Positions 46,974 through 59,380 are shown, counted from the stretch's first letter. The stretch: 64,000 bases of DNA from Megascapheus bottae (GCA_024803745.1 JANJXV010000016.1:39785001-39849000), one strand, 5' to 3'. A program made the numbers and translations. The notes: generated from the sequence alone by a model not told the origin.

Positions 46974-47828
46974 CTGTTCAGCAGTAGCCACCCAGGTCGA
47001 GTCCACGGGACAGGCGTGCTGCTTCCACGTCTCTCACAGGAGGGAATCTCCTCAGCTGCCCTGTGGCATATTAGTAACAGGCTGGGTTATTCAAATGCAT
47101 TATGTGTACTCATCCTGCAGGTGGGTGAAGGAGAGCACTGGAGGGCAATGATGGAAAAGGAGAAAGAAGGTAATGTCTCCTGAGGGCTGGATGTCCAGGA
47201 GGGTAGGTGTAATACAACAAGACAGAAGGAACCAGCAGTGTTTGTCCCTCTCACATTTAGAGGACAGACTGGAACTACCGCCATTTCCCCCTGATTGGTT
47301 AGCTAATCTTTTGTCCCCAAGAAAGCACCAGTAACACCTATCATGGAGAAAACCAATTGGTAATGGCTTTCTGCCCATCGCAGTGATGGCAGAAGATTTA
47401 GCAGGCCATGAAATGTAGTAGTTTCTCTTTAAACTTTTAAATAGTGAGTCTTTTTTCCTCTTTGGTGTCAACAGCGGGACCATGTGTGGAAAGTAGGCCT
47501 TGGAATGGATGGGGGAAAAACTCTTTATCTGAACACATAACAAGTTAATTCATACTAAGTTCAATAACATCAAATCTCTCCACGGGTACTACAAAATCAC
47601 AGCTAAGGATAGTTGCAACAATACAAAGAGGTCAGCAGAGTTATGACCCAGTCAATAGAGAAGAAATCCCTCATAATGGAGTTAGTCAGAAGAAATTTTC
47701 TCACTGTTGTGTTTTTACTTAGGCAGGAAGCCTAGCTGTCTCATCCATCATGAGTCTTCACTTTCTGTGATGTTCATTCTGCAATAAACTCACTTTAAAA
47801 AGGTTATTAAAGGATATAAAATGAAAGG
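46974..47828. other. Non-coding; longest open frame of the window, unsupported
   Basis: The minus frame 47100-47543 (147 codons) is the longest here. It is Ser/Leu/Cys/Pro-rich with no domain, signal peptide or repeat that I recognise, and no splice or start context supports it. The block could contain an old LTR or simply be unique DNA. Confidence 0.4.
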
Positions 47829-48022
47829 CAGAAAGAGAGAGAGAGAGAAAGAAAGAGAGAGAGAGGGAGACAGAGAGAGAGACAGAGACAGAGACAAAGA
47901 CAGAGAGAGACAGACAGAGAGAGAGCGAGCTAGAGACAGAGAGAGAGGGAGAGGAAAGAGAGAAAAGGAGGAGGAGAGAGAATGAGAGAGAGAAAGAGAG
48001 AGACACAGAGAGAGACAGAGAA
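47829..48022 (+). repeat. GA-rich low-complexity array
   Basis: About 190 bp of GAGA, GACA and GAAA units, imperfect and interrupted by C and a few T. Minus-strand frames across it translate to Ser-Leu repeats, an effect of composition. Confidence 0.95.
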
Positions 48023-48854
48023 AACGTGGTGTGAATTTCAACTGAAAGAAAAAATCACCAAGTGAGGAAGGGAAAAGTTTTGCACAAAGATTTCTCAGAA
48101 CAGCTAGGGTATCCAGTGAACATGACATGATGGAAGGAGCTGAAGCCTTTCAGAAAACCATCTATATTTCCTGTGCATATTTTTAATCTCCAGGTGCTTT
48201 ATTCAGAAGCATATCATATTTATGCATCCCTTCCTGAGACAACAGAATATATGAGTTATATATGCATATATGCACAGTTATATACATTAGCACATCTCTA
48301 TGTACTATGATTGGAAGAGTGAGTAGAAGAGAGAAACATGGAATGACATTTATGTAAATAAAATCCTTAGCGGAAGGAAACCAGTTATAAACCATCCAGA
48401 ACACTTTGGTTTCTTGAATCTTGTCAAGCTAGACATTTTGGTCTGCTGAAATTCTCATCAGCTAAGCTGCTCTAGAGCATGGGTTAACTGTGTCAGAGCA
48501 CTTGGTGAAAGATTTAAAATTACATTTAATAACTTATACAACGATTCCAGCGCCTCGAGCACCTGTTTGTGGCAGATGTAAAAGGGGCTATAATACTGGT
48601 GCCTATCTGCATAGATGATTGAGATGATTTACTGAGTAGAGGAATTGTAAACACAGGAAAATGAAGGCGTGAACCAGAAAGAACCTTGCAGGATGACCTC
48701 CTGCCAACATAAGATGGTCTGCACTCTGTCCCCAGAGACAGACACTGCGATTCAGAGCAGAGGGCAGCCACTGCAACTACTGCATGGTTTAGATTTCCAT
48801 GCATTTTTTTGTCAATAAAGAGAACTTGTAGAGTTCTGGTAGGGTGGCAGCAGC
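48023..48854. other. Non-coding, no gene seen
   Basis: No recognised repeat. The 121-codon minus frame at 48526-48891 runs into the (GT)n and has no known domain. Confidence 0.5.
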
Positions 48855-48888
48855 GGTGGTGGTGGTGGTGTGTGTGTGCATGTGTGTG

Positions 48889-48928
<40 letters not shown>
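48855..48928. repeat. (GGT)n then (GT)n microsatellite
   Basis: Five GGT units pass into a GT array with two GTGCAT interruptions, then about 16 pure GT units. Confidence 0.96.
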
Positions 48929-49109
48929 GTTTGTCTTTCTGTGGAAATCCCTGAAAGCAGGATAAAGCATTCAACAGAGCAGTAAGGAAGATGACTTCCA
49001 TGGTGTATGACACATAATTATGTAAGTGCATTCAATTTGATAGTTATAACTAATATCTTAGTTGTTTTGAACACTTCCTCTTGTCATTTGTTTTTGCCAT
49101 AGCTGTACT

Positions 49110-49160
49110 AAGGCAGGTCATGGTGGAGGTTTCCTGTAATTCCAGCACTAGGGAGGCAGA
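49110..49160 (+). mobile_element. B1-like SINE fragment (5' end)
   Basis: The text ggcaggtcatggtggaggtt and tcctgtaattccagcactag with ggaggcagac matches the first third of B1 (7SL-derived). The rest of the element is absent. Confidence 0.65.
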
Positions 49161-49375
49161 CACATTATTCTCACTCTTATTTGCTTCTGTGCATCTGCTT
49201 CCTTCATTGTTGGGGTTATAAACTTTTGCTACCACAGCCATGTTGTTTTTATTTAAGACAGGGTCTGGTAATTATATTTTTTTCCTGGTTTGCTCTTCAA
49301 TAATAATCTCTCTATCATTCCTTTCTCAAAACCTGGATTAACACCTATCAGTCAACATACACAGCTCTAAGTTTC

Positions 49376-49476
49376 TTTTATTGTTCTTGGTTACTGGTTA
49401 TTGCTTTATAGCCCGGGCTGGCTTCAAATTTGTGAATCTTCTGTCTCAGCCTAATGAATGACAGATGGGTGCCAAA
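49376..49476 (-). mobile_element. B1-like SINE, diverged
   Basis: Reads tttatagcccgggctggctt, caaatttgtgaatcttctgt and ctcagcctaatgaatgacag, the reversed B1 order with the A-rich tail complement at the left. Confidence 0.55.
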
Positions 49477-50689
49477 ACACATCTCATTTAGGTCTCATTC
49501 TTAAAATTTATATGGAGTTAAAATGACTGAAACAGCATGAGGCCAGGCCCTAAAAGGCTATTGACAAATTACCAGGAACTGGTATGAAGAAAGAGCCAGA
49601 GGTAGTGTGAGATTACAAATTCGACACACTGGAACAGACCCAGCAAGAGCAGAAAAGCAAATACAAACTACAACTAGATTTACAACTTGTAAAATAAAAT
49701 AAATTCAAACAACAATGTAGAAAATACATGCAGAAGTTCACTGGAGGAATAATGGGGAATGTCTCACCAACATGTAGACTCCATGTAGAACCTTAGGTTG
49801 TATCTACACATTCACTTTTTTCTTTATATTAGCCTTGCAATTCTACCTAGTATCTACCTTGATTTATACTGAAAACATTTTCTAGAGATATTGTCCCTTC
49901 ACCTGGCTACAATATAATTTTTCAGAGTAGAAATATCTATTCAAGAACAAGGAAATTATCACCTTTTTTTTGAGAAACCAATTCTTGGCCTTTCTACAAG
50001 TGCCTTATTGACTTACAGTTGGAGTTAATTAAAATGTCTGACTAGAGAGCTTTCAAAAAGAGAGTCGGCATGATTTATTTTAAAAATTTCTGGCCATTTC
50101 TTAATTGCTTTGGGACTCAAAAGATTGATTTCAAGCCCAGTGAAGTTGTACTTGTCCTACATTTGGCTGTGGGTGATGGGAAAATGACTCTAAGTAAATA
50201 TGCTGAGATTTATTTCTATAATTATGCTGGTTGTATTTGACCCCAAAGAGTTCCAGATACTGAGTCACCCAATAGAGTCTAGAAGATTGAGTTTCCACGT
50301 GGAAATACTTTTGATGCTTCTAAGATTTAAATACAACCGGGAATTTTGCCCAGTTTGATTAGTTTGCTCAATGTCGAAGCCACTGCATTATTACCATCCG
50401 GGAAAACAAACAAAAACGGTAGGAGATTCTGTCACATAGTGCAGAGCAGAGTCACAGTCATGGTGGAAACCTCCTCCATTAAGACTCACTGGGAAGCTTA
50501 CGCAGAAAGTGTGACTAGCCTGTAATGTGCCCCCAATGAAGTTGAGCCAACATCCGAGAAAGTGTGCTGGAGCAGTGTGCGTCCTTGGGAGGACAGAGGA
50601 AAAGGGATGGCTCAGACACGACATGGCAGCGCCATGAGGAGTGTTTTCAGGATATCCCCAGTTCTTCCCTGTTGGGCATTTCTGAGGTT
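49477..50689. other. Non-coding, no gene seen
   Basis: No recognised repeat or exon; frames of 62-77 codons at 50391-50750 lie on both strands without known domains. Confidence 0.5.
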
Positions 50690-50762
50690 CAGCCCAGATC
50701 TCCCCGAAGAAATCATTTTCATTTTAGCCAATAGGGATTACAGGCGGTGACACCTGCTCAGT
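50690..50762 (-). mobile_element. Possible SINE head remnant
   Basis: The block agggattacaggcggtgaca with cctgctcag resembles the 5' end of a 7SL-type SINE in reverse. Too short for a family call. Confidence 0.35.
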
Positions 50763-50962
50763 TCTAAACTCTAGGCCTCCACCTCACGCATTAGAATCGC
50801 ATTTTACTCTCCAGCCCTTCGGCACACTTCAGGATGCCTGAAGATGTATCTCCATGTGCTTGCCACAAGTCTGCTCAGCCAGAGTTAAAAGCTGCCTTTG
50901 TGAAACTGCCTGTTTGAGCTTACAAATGAGAAAACAAGAGGTGGGAGAGAGAGGGAGGGAGT

Positions 50963-50986
50963 GAAGGAAAGAGAGAGAGAGAGAGG

Positions 50987-51075
<89 letters not shown>
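50963..51075 (+). repeat. (GA)n microsatellite, 113 nt pure purine
   Basis: Unbroken purine strand, mostly GA, with a few GGGA and GAAA units at the left end. A related GA-rich lead-in starts at about 50938. Confidence 0.97.
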
Positions 51076-51076
<1 letters not shown>

Positions 51077-51444
51077 ATGTGCAAGGTCACTGGCTTAGCA
51101 GAACAGTTAATGTAGTAATGAGACTTCTAAGAATCAAATTATCATGATGCTCAGTCTCTTGTGGCTAACAATATAGTGCTTTCATCATGAGGAAAATTTG
51201 TTTTTTTTTTTTTTTTGTTTTTTAAAGAGCTACAGAACCAGTAGTTGATTTCATGAGTATGAGGACCTCAAGTAAGCTTAGTGGTTGAAAATAAAAGAAT
51301 CTTCAGTGTTTGACAAGGTGTTAGTGCAGTAAGACACCAACCCTTCTTTAATATTTGCATTTGGCAAATTATCTAATTCTGCTGAATCACAGCATTCAAC
51401 TTTTCTGGGTTTCTCAGGAGAAACAGAGAGAGACAGAAACTATT

Positions 51445-51498
<54 letters not shown>

Positions 51499-51508
51499 GA
51501 TAGATAGT
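51445..51508. repeat. (GATA)n microsatellite
   Basis: About 13 uninterrupted GATA units, then two imperfect ones. Minus-strand frames read Ile-Tyr-Leu-Ser repeats. Confidence 0.97.
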
Positions 51509-51939
51509 GATACTGTAGATATACATATATGTATACACTCTGTTGAACAATAATTCTGTATTTGCCAGTTGCAGCGATAAGATTACAATAAAGGCATTTA
51601 CAAACCTCCACCTTCCAGCGATCAAAACAAAATCTTTCACTTCTTTTCTATGAGCACATCATACTATCAGCATGTTGTCGTCAGCCTTGTTATGAAGACG
51701 GACCACTCAACTGCTGGTTAGGAGATGCCCTAATAGTGGTGCCTATCAAATCATCTCTAGACTGCAAATGAGAACAGGGAGTGAAGGCTAGCTTGGCTGT
51801 AATTAGAATTCTTCTCATACCCACCTGCTTAGGAAACAGACACTACCAAGTGAGCCAAGCTCAGAACACTGAAGGTCAGCAGTAACTGCTGTTTGAATGT
51901 TTTGATGAGAAAGACTAGAAAATGTGATTTATGTTATTT

Positions 51940-52075
51940 GTTTATCTCTACTGTAGGAATAAGCATATATATAAAACAAATGTCATTTACATATATTGAA
52001 TTAATTTATATACATAAATATTATTTAAATGTTATTTAAGTGTTTATCTCTTCAGGATGAATAAGAATATATATA
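51940..52075 (+). repeat. Diverged direct repeat, 102-bp period
   Basis: The block around gtttatctct at 51940-51949 with gaataagcatatatata recurs at 52042-52051 with gaataagaatatatata. The two copies match over about 35 bp with gaps. The DNA between is AT-rich. Confidence 0.5.
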
Positions 52076-52489
52076 TTTACATGAAGCAAGTATGTGGACT
52101 TAGCTATTCTGACAATGAATTATGAGAGTTGCAGTGTGCTCCAGCTTCATTACGGTATACTGCTAAATATCATATATTGTATATACGTGAGGTATTGTGA
52201 AAATAATAAATCAAGTTAATCAACATATCAAATGATGTTAATTTTAATTGGGAAAGATCAGCGAAATCCAAGTTATGTAAAGTTCAGAAGGAAAATTGCC
52301 AATTAGGTTAAAGTTTGCTAATTATCTTGTATGAACTAATTCTAGCAAAAACGTGCATGGACACAAGGAGATACAATGACAGGTACAGGATTACAAAGAG
52401 CTACCTTGGTAGCAGATAATATTTTATGAGTTATTTCAAAGGAAGATTTCATATTCAGACTGTAAAATTAGTTTATCTTGAATATAGCT

Positions 52490-53218
52490 TCCATTTTATT
52501 GTTGGGATATTGTACATAGTGTTTACAGGTGCTTAAGCAATTCTGCCAGCACCATTTGTCGAAGAGGCTGTCTTTCTTCCATCCTATTTGTTTGACTCCC
52601 TTATCAAAGATTAGGTGGCCAAAGGTCTGTGGCTTGATTTCTGAGTCTTCAGTTCCATTCCACTGGTCCTCAGGCCTCTTCTTGTGCCAGTACCAAGCTA
52701 TTTTGATTACTATAGCTCTGTAATAGAGTCTCAAGTTTGGTACTGAAATTCCTCCTGCGTTGTTCTTTCTGTTAAGGATTGTTTTTTTTGCTTACAGGAT
52801 CTTTTATTGTTCCACATCAGTTTTTGAATTGCTTCTTCTATTTCATTAAGAAATGACATAGGGATATTGATGTATATTGCATTGAATTTGTAGATAGCCC
52901 AGGAAAGTTTGCCATTTTCACAATGTTAATATTCCAAATCTAGCAGCATGAGCGATCCTTCCACTTCCTTAGTTCTGCTTTAATTTCCTTTTTCAGGTTT
53001 AAAGTTTTCATCATGAAGTTCCTTTAGTTCCTTAGTTAAGTTAATTCCTAAGCTTTCATTTTTTTTTGAGGCTGCTACTAAAGGAGTTACTTTCCTGATT
53101 TTTGCCTTGCTTTTCTCAATGTTGGCATACAGGGAAGTCATTGATTTTTTGTGGGTTAATTTTATACCCTGCTACTTTGCCAAAGTTTTGAATTAACTCA
53201 AGTAACTTGGGAGTGGTT
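52490..53218 (-). pseudogene. L1 ORF2 internal fragment
   Basis: Read on the minus strand, a frame at 52468-52734 gives L1 ORF2 text (RLYYRAIVIKIAWYWHKKR, then LIFDKGVKQIGWKKDSLFDK and WCWQNCLSTC). The upstream part to 53218 keeps ORF2 similarity but is frameshifted. This is the segment downstream of the reverse-transcriptase core. Both ends are truncated: there is no 3' UTR, tail or target-site duplication. Confidence 0.92.
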
Positions 53219-54750
53219 AAATAAAAATACACATTTCTAGCATAAAACTGAGTGAATGGTCTAGAAATTGAAAAAAAGAAAAATAATAAACACTCACAAT
53301 AAGAAAAAAATTGGATGGATAAATATATGGAGGCAAGTAGAAATTCTGGTAGGTAGGCACCAAAAAGTATCCATCTTTAGAAAGTGCTAACATAAGAAAC
53401 TGGGATTGTCAATAGTGTTTACTGAGGCCTGTGGAACAATAGTCCACCTCAGGACAATTAAAAGGAAAAGAAGAGTTTTTATCCTTATCACATGTTAGCA
53501 ACATCAGTAATAAGTATCCCCCAAACAAATTTCTCAGTCTAAGTTCTAAGCAAATCCTCCCATTGTGGTTGAGTTTTAATTGTGACTACATTACAATAAA
53601 AATGAGCACATGTAAAAAAAAAAGAATTTTACTTGTGCAAAGACCTGCCATCTAGAACAATAAAGGTGTTTTTTTTATTTTTCTTGGAAATTAAATACAG
53701 CACTTCAAGACAATAGAGAACCTGTGTCTTATCTTGAATTGTTTTCTTGAACCAATCAAATTATGAATCTAAATGAATTGATTTTTTTCACCTTTCGCAA
53801 CTATATTTCAGAATTTGAATTCAGATACATGTTTTGTGCAAGAACTGCTTCTCGGACAAAATGATAAATTTAATGAAAACTAGAAGTAATTGGAAGTTAC
53901 TGAGATGATTCAAGTATTTGGACCATCATTGAAGTATGTACATTAAGAAATCTACAGAGGCTCTTACTAGGGGTGGTGGGGCTGTCCAGTGTGTTGTCAC
54001 CTACAGTCCATCTGCAAATGGATTAGTTGTTGACTTTGGATAATGTTTCAAACTACACTGCTCTTCTCACTCAGAAGGTCTACAATCCTCTTCTCTTAAA
54101 AGAGAGGAGAGGGAAGAAGTCCTAAAATTCAAAGCATGTCCTATTAAATTAAGAAAATGAGGGAAAAGGGGGGATAGGTGATGCAAGGTGGTGACACCTG
54201 ACAAGAGGCATACTTTATGAAACAAAGTATATATTAAATGGGGAGTGCGTTTATGTGAATGGAAGGGGCAGAGAATGATGCTGAAATTAAGTGAATTTCA
54301 GAAGGATTTCTTCCCAAGAATCCTTGAGATTGGAGAGCCTTGGTAGATTATAATGTACACTTAACACTTCATTTTGGAATAGTGTATTTCTTGTGGATTG
54401 TTCAGGGACATGAATTTTATTGTGTCTCTGTTAGAAAAGACATAGGTGGAATGTGTCATAAAGAATACAGGACTGAGCTAGTGTGACTTCTAGCCATTGC
54501 CAATGTAAATATTTTAAGTGCCCATTTTGTAAAAAAATGAAATCAAAACAGATGTGAACATAACCGGAAGCCACCACCGTATGCAGCTAACTATTTCTTT
54601 CCCTGGGTCTAGATTTATGTCTGAGTGCTGAACACACACTTGTAGCTTTATTTCCTCATTTCCAGAAATGAGTTTCACTGAGTCATTGCATTCAAAAGTC
54701 ACAATTCCCTTCTGTGTTGTAATATCCATTCTTTTTTACTCTTTCTCAAC
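53219..54750. other. Non-coding, no gene seen
   Basis: AT-rich, no recognised repeat or exon. Confidence 0.5.
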
Positions 54751-54762
54751 TACCTAGTTTTT

Positions 54763-54909
54763 TTTTATAATTTTTATTGTAATTAATAAAAGGGTTACAT
54801 GATATTTGCCAGATAGAAGGTGCATTAATTCACATACATTGATACCCTTTCACATGTCTTGGTACCCATCACCCTCCCCCCACCCACTACCCACCCCCCG
54901 TCTTGGTTT
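54763..54909 (-). mobile_element. Very short L1 3' end, perfect TSD
   Basis: A 147-bp reverse-complement copy of the L1 3' terminus: ttgtaattaataaaagggtt, catgatatttgccagataga, tgataccctttcacatgtct and a C-rich end. A perfect 12-bp target-site duplication, tacctagttttt, lies at 54751-54762 and 54910-54921. The right edge reads TTTTT/AAAA, the preferred L1 endonuclease context. Confidence 0.95.
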
Positions 54910-54921
54910 TACCTAGTTTTT

Positions 54922-57535
54922 AAAATTACACTGACATTTTAGAGGGATTTTGCCTGTTAGTTTGTAAAGCTATTAATAAATCTTTTGCTTTCACCTACAA
55001 ACTGCTTTATTTTTACATAGCACTTGGGAAGAAAGTTTATGTTTCAATTTACCACCAAAATTCGAATAATATTCAGCCCTCATAGCCAGGCAGATGGAAC
55101 ATAATTCCACTTGCAGATGTCATCTTTGATATTTTAAAATATTTTATAATTCTGCTATAAAACTTTGACTATCTTTGCTAAATAAATTTGGAAATTTTGT
55201 TTGGCATTTGGTGCTATTTAAATGGGTTATTTCTTTCTTTTTCAGATGGTTTACTGTTAGTGATTAGAAATATTATTGATTTTTGAAAGCTGTTAAGCAC
55301 CAATAATAACAGGTTTTTAAAACTAAGTAAAATTAATATTATTTAAAGTGTTATATTGTATAATTAATAATGTTATAATGGGGCAGACATACTTTGAATT
55401 GAAAACAAAAATAGAGTATTGACTCTAAGTTCATATCCAAGTTAAAATCATTAACGATTGATGATTTGCTAAATCAAAAAATCTATTTGGCTTTTCTTCA
55501 CAGTGAAAGTAGAACACAAATAAGAAAGCAAAATAATTGTGGAAATAGTTTTCTAATTAACTTAATAAACTGTTAAAGTAATAAGCATGAATATAAACCA
55601 TATATTAATAATAATAGTTTACCAAACTGTGTCCTGTATATATGAATAAAACATGTATTTAAGGAAATAAGTTATCGTATCATTACAAGTGATGACCTGA
55701 GACAAGATAACTATTCAAGACAAAAATATTTCTAAGAGAGCAAAACTAATACAGCATACTCTAGTCTTTCTTGTTTAACTGTTCTGTTTTCCTGATACTT
55801 TTGTGAAGATTATGTTGATTCAGTCAGGTGTCAAAGATAGCTTTAAAGACGAACAATGCCTGGTAACAACATTTGAGAGGAAGGGGATAAGGTTCAGGAC
55901 ATTCCTGAAGTTCAGTCTCCCGTATCAGTCAAGAGTGGACTTTCCTGATGGATCCCCAGTTCACACTGGCCTCCTCTTATAGGGCCATATGCACATAGCT
56001 TTGAAACTATTATGATCTTCTGCTAGGAAAGTCCTGAATGCACACTAAGGATTAGAAATGAGGGATACCATGGACCCTGTGATCGTGTGGGTCTGGCGCC
56101 CAGTCAAGCTCACAAGGAAATAGGGTCAGATGGAAATAACTCCTCCCTTTCCTCTCTCCACTGGTAACAATTCAGGCTTCTCTCCAAACTCTAGAAATAA
56201 AATAAGCCTGGTTTATCCTATTCTATAATCTGAATTATCTATGGACTTCAGGTGAGAAATTGTGTTTTGAAGAGATAATGTATATGTCTGTATGCGAACA
56301 CTTCTAGTATTTCTGTTTAACTTAATTTCTCTTAAGACAAAAATATGAACAAAAGAAATTGACATAAATGTCTAGAATTAATTGAGAATTTATGAAATCT
56401 TTAAGGAGTTCTCCAAAGGGCAATTCAATAGACTCATTTGTACCAAAAGACAGGTCATTTTTCATGTGATGTGTTTGTTGGAATTTTGCATACTTGTGCT
56501 CCAGGGAGTACATTTGTCTTAAAAGACAGCATGAGTAGTAATCTCTAGATTAATATAACATAGTATCTCTGGGGGTTTCAATAAAGCCAATAAATGGTTT
56601 TTCTCTCCTCTGCCTGAATTATGATCTAAGTGGACAGAAGAAAAAAAAGCAAATCAAAATTAGTATAGAGATGATGAAAATTATTGCTCGTAACTTAGAA
56701 CAACCGATTTAGAGAATGTGTCTTGGAGAGCAGAGTTGACACTCCAAATATGTAAGACTGATATTGAAAGGGTTGGATGGCAGAGGTTGAGTCGCATTCA
56801 AACTTAATGACTGCATAATGCTTAGCCATACAAGTCATAACTGCTATACATCAGCTCTGGTGGTTGTGGTCAGCATGACCTTCCTCTTTCTTGTAAACCA
56901 GGTGAAGAATTTATGATTTCTTGCAATGATGCAACTTGGTCTTTGTGGACAGAAATGAAGAAGTAGATTAAACCATCCTACTGGGAAGTGTAGCAATATG
57001 CAGCAATGACATCCACCACTGCTGAAGGAAGAACTCTGGCTTTAGGACCTGACCCAGCAAAAAAACCACAGCTCCCAAAGGAGGAATTTGATGCAGGGTT
57101 TAGACAGGTGGAAGAAGCATCCTTCCTTATGGAAGAACTATCAGGAGAGAGAGAGAAGTTTTCCTTCCAACTTCCATCATGGGCTTGCCACATTAGAGGA
57201 AAACAAACAAAACCTAAGGAACACTAAGTGAAGTAAATGATACAGTGACTAGACTACAAATGCACAGGGCTCTCTACGTTGAATGGCTACTTATTGAAAA
57301 TGAAAACAATTCTAGAAAAAGGTAGAATTTGAATCAAAATGTCCCCCAGATAGGAACATATATTCAAATATTTGTACTTAAAGTATCTAAATAGATCACA
57401 TTGATGAAAATACAGAGGAGACGGTAGACACACAAACATATGTAGCTATGTAGATATGGATTCAGGCATAGAACTTTAGAAAACATAATATTCTTCTAAA
57501 CATAACCTTAATTTTTTTATGAACTTTGAAAGGTC
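54922..57535. other. Non-coding, AT-rich
   Basis: About 2.6 kb with no named repeat. At 57006-57227 a 73-codon plus frame stays open opposite a 71-codon minus frame. Its sequence is Glu/Lys/Pro-rich and unlike any family I know. No splice or promoter context supports it. Confidence 0.45.
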
Positions 57536-57562
57536 ATTATATATATATTATATATATATATA
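57536..57562. repeat. (TA)n microsatellite
   Basis: Two TA runs joined by a TT step, about 27 bp. Confidence 0.9.
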
Positions 57563-57639
57563 CAATAAATGTAACAATACACTACTTTAAAAAATCCTAA
57601 TAAGGATATTTCAGGACTAGAAGACAAATTCGTAAATAT

Positions 57640-57745
57640 ATTGAATAATAAATAGTGATAATTAATGGATACTGGGTATATGTTAGGCCTGTACTGAGTG
57701 CCTTATAGTGTTTCATTTAGTTAGACATACATGCACCCTTCCTTG
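57640..57745 (-). mobile_element. MIR fossil
   Basis: The text tactgggtatatgttaggcc, tgtactgagtgccttatagt and gtttcatttagtt follows the reversed 3' part of MIR ('ttactatgtgccaggcactgtgctaagcgctttac…tcatttaat'). Confidence 0.68.
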
Positions 57746-58099
57746 TAAATTATTTTCTAGTGTACATTTCAACCTACTTTTGTAACCAGTTGCTCATCTT
57801 GCCAATCTTGGTAAATGATGGTAATGTGACTTATTCCAAACTTGTATATAAAATCTCACTAAATTATAAAATGCTTTGGTACATTTAGTATATACTTATT
57901 CACAGTGGTATTTAAGATATTAGCTTCAATAACAGCTACTTGTTAGGAAAAACTTGAGTGTTCAGATTCTTTTGGAAAGCAGAGATCTTTGAACTTTCTA
58001 GTGCATAATCCCATTTGTAATAAATACCTCCACTTCACTAGCTCATTCAGTTTGTGTCCTGTCTAACAAAGGTTTGGTTTGGCAGGCAGAGTCTTCTAC

Positions 58100-58230
58100 T
58101 TATTTTATTTTGTGTTTTATTTACACATTGTTTTAAGACAATGTGTTAATAACTTTGCTCAGGATTTGACAATGAGTTTGCAATCTTTCTGCCTCTGCCT
58201 TCTGAGATGCTGGGACTACAGGCAAGTAAG
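58100..58230 (-). mobile_element. B1-like SINE
   Basis: Reads tttaagacaatgtgttaata, gctcaggatttgacaatgag, ctgcctctgccttctgagat and gctgggactacaggcaagta, the reversed B1 order through to the 5' promoter end. Confidence 0.75.
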
Positions 58231-58824
58231 CCCACCCATAGAGTCTTCTGAAATGGAAATAAAGTATTATCATACCATGAAAGCATCAGATAGCTCCCAT
58301 TGTGGGAAGGGAAACATTCCACCATGCTGAAACTTTACCCCAAGATGATTCATGAGCATGACTGTGAGCTGGAAGCTGTAAATCAGGCCACAGAGCTTCT
58401 CAAAACCATAATGAAATGATTGTGAAGTTTTGTTTCCTTCATAGTTAAGAAAGTACGTATGAAGCTCCAAAAAACTTATGAAAATTGGTTCTACAGGGGT
58501 GTGTGCTAGGAAAATAGAAAGGAATGGTGATTTTCTGTGATTTATTTTAAATTCTAAGTTTGATGTTAGTTATAATTTAATGAAAGAAACAGACAATTAA
58601 ATGAATTATTAAAGTGTTTGTCTTTTTTATTTAAAAAATGAAAAAGGATATCTTAAATATGATTTTCACTGAGGACATCAAATTTCGTAAGATTTGTAAA
58701 ATGTATTTATATTTATTATTGTAAAATAAGAATAACATCCTATTTCAATTTAAGTAGAATAAATGTTCAGGGAACATATAAGAATGTGTACATTACATAT
58801 CTTGCTTGGACGTCTTTGTGGGTA
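58231..58824. other. Non-coding, no gene seen
   Basis: AT-rich, no recognised feature. Confidence 0.5.
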
Positions 58825-58960
58825 TGCTAGGCATGATTGAAGTACTGTGTTAAATATTCCCACAATCTTGAATAATTTTAAATATGAAAACTGAGTCTAA
58901 CTGCTCAAAACCTGGGGCCCCACGAATTGTGATTTAAATCATACACATTTTCAGAACCTA
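58825..58960 (-). mobile_element. MIR-like fossil, tentative
   Basis: The sequence tgctaggcatgattgaagta, ctgtgttaaatattcccaca, atgaaaactgagtc and a later acctggggcc block fits reversed MIR, with large divergence. Confidence 0.45.
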
Positions 58961-59337
58961 AAGTTCCATCATTTATTCCTAATCACATGTATTTTAAAGA
59001 CAAAACATGTAGAATAGTAATTTAGCTAGAAGTTAAATGCAAGAAATGAAAAATAAATTTGGGGAATATAAACAGACATACAACTGTGTACTGATAATTA
59101 CCAAATGGCCATGATGTTTGACATTTATAAAATAGAAGTATAAATGTAAATGATTCACATTCTGCATATATTCACATGCCGTGTGCATAGCTGTTGTCAT
59201 TGGTGTCATGTGCTGTAGAAGGTTGAATGAAATAAGCAGGAAAATAGATCAATACCTGAGGAATTTTCCATACTTTGAGCTTCTATGTAAGAAACTTCAA
59301 TTTTAGAGCATAAGTAAAACTCACTAGTGGGGTCTCA
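58961..59337. other. Non-coding, no gene seen
   Basis: AT-rich, no recognised feature. Confidence 0.5.
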
Positions 59338-59380
59338 CTTTTTTTTGGTTTGTTTGGTGATCGTGCTGGGGCTTGAACTC
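59338..59380 (-). mobile_element. SINE 3' end (Geo monomer) cut by microsatellite
   Basis: T run, then gtgatcgtgctggggcttga and actc: the complement of the last ~25 bp of a Geo monomer plus its A tail. The expected continuation is replaced by the purine array at 59381. Confidence 0.72.

Noticed and set aside
47100..47543. 147-codon minus-strand open frame, the longest in the window
   Set aside because: No domain, signal peptide or known family in its sequence, no splice or promoter context, and an overlapping frame on the same strand at 47087-47284. The length is plausible by chance in 64 kb.
47758..48128. Ser/Leu-rich minus frames of 82 and 112 codons
   Set aside because: Low-complexity translation of the GA-rich array.
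51445..51508. Regularly spaced short repeats that might suggest a CRISPR array
   Set aside because: It is a tetranucleotide (GATA) microsatellite without spacers, in a mammalian genome.
57006..57227. 73-codon Glu/Lys/Pro-rich plus frame with a protein-like composition
   Set aside because: No recognised homology, a minus frame is equally open opposite, and there is no poly(A) relic or splice context to suggest a processed pseudogene or exon.
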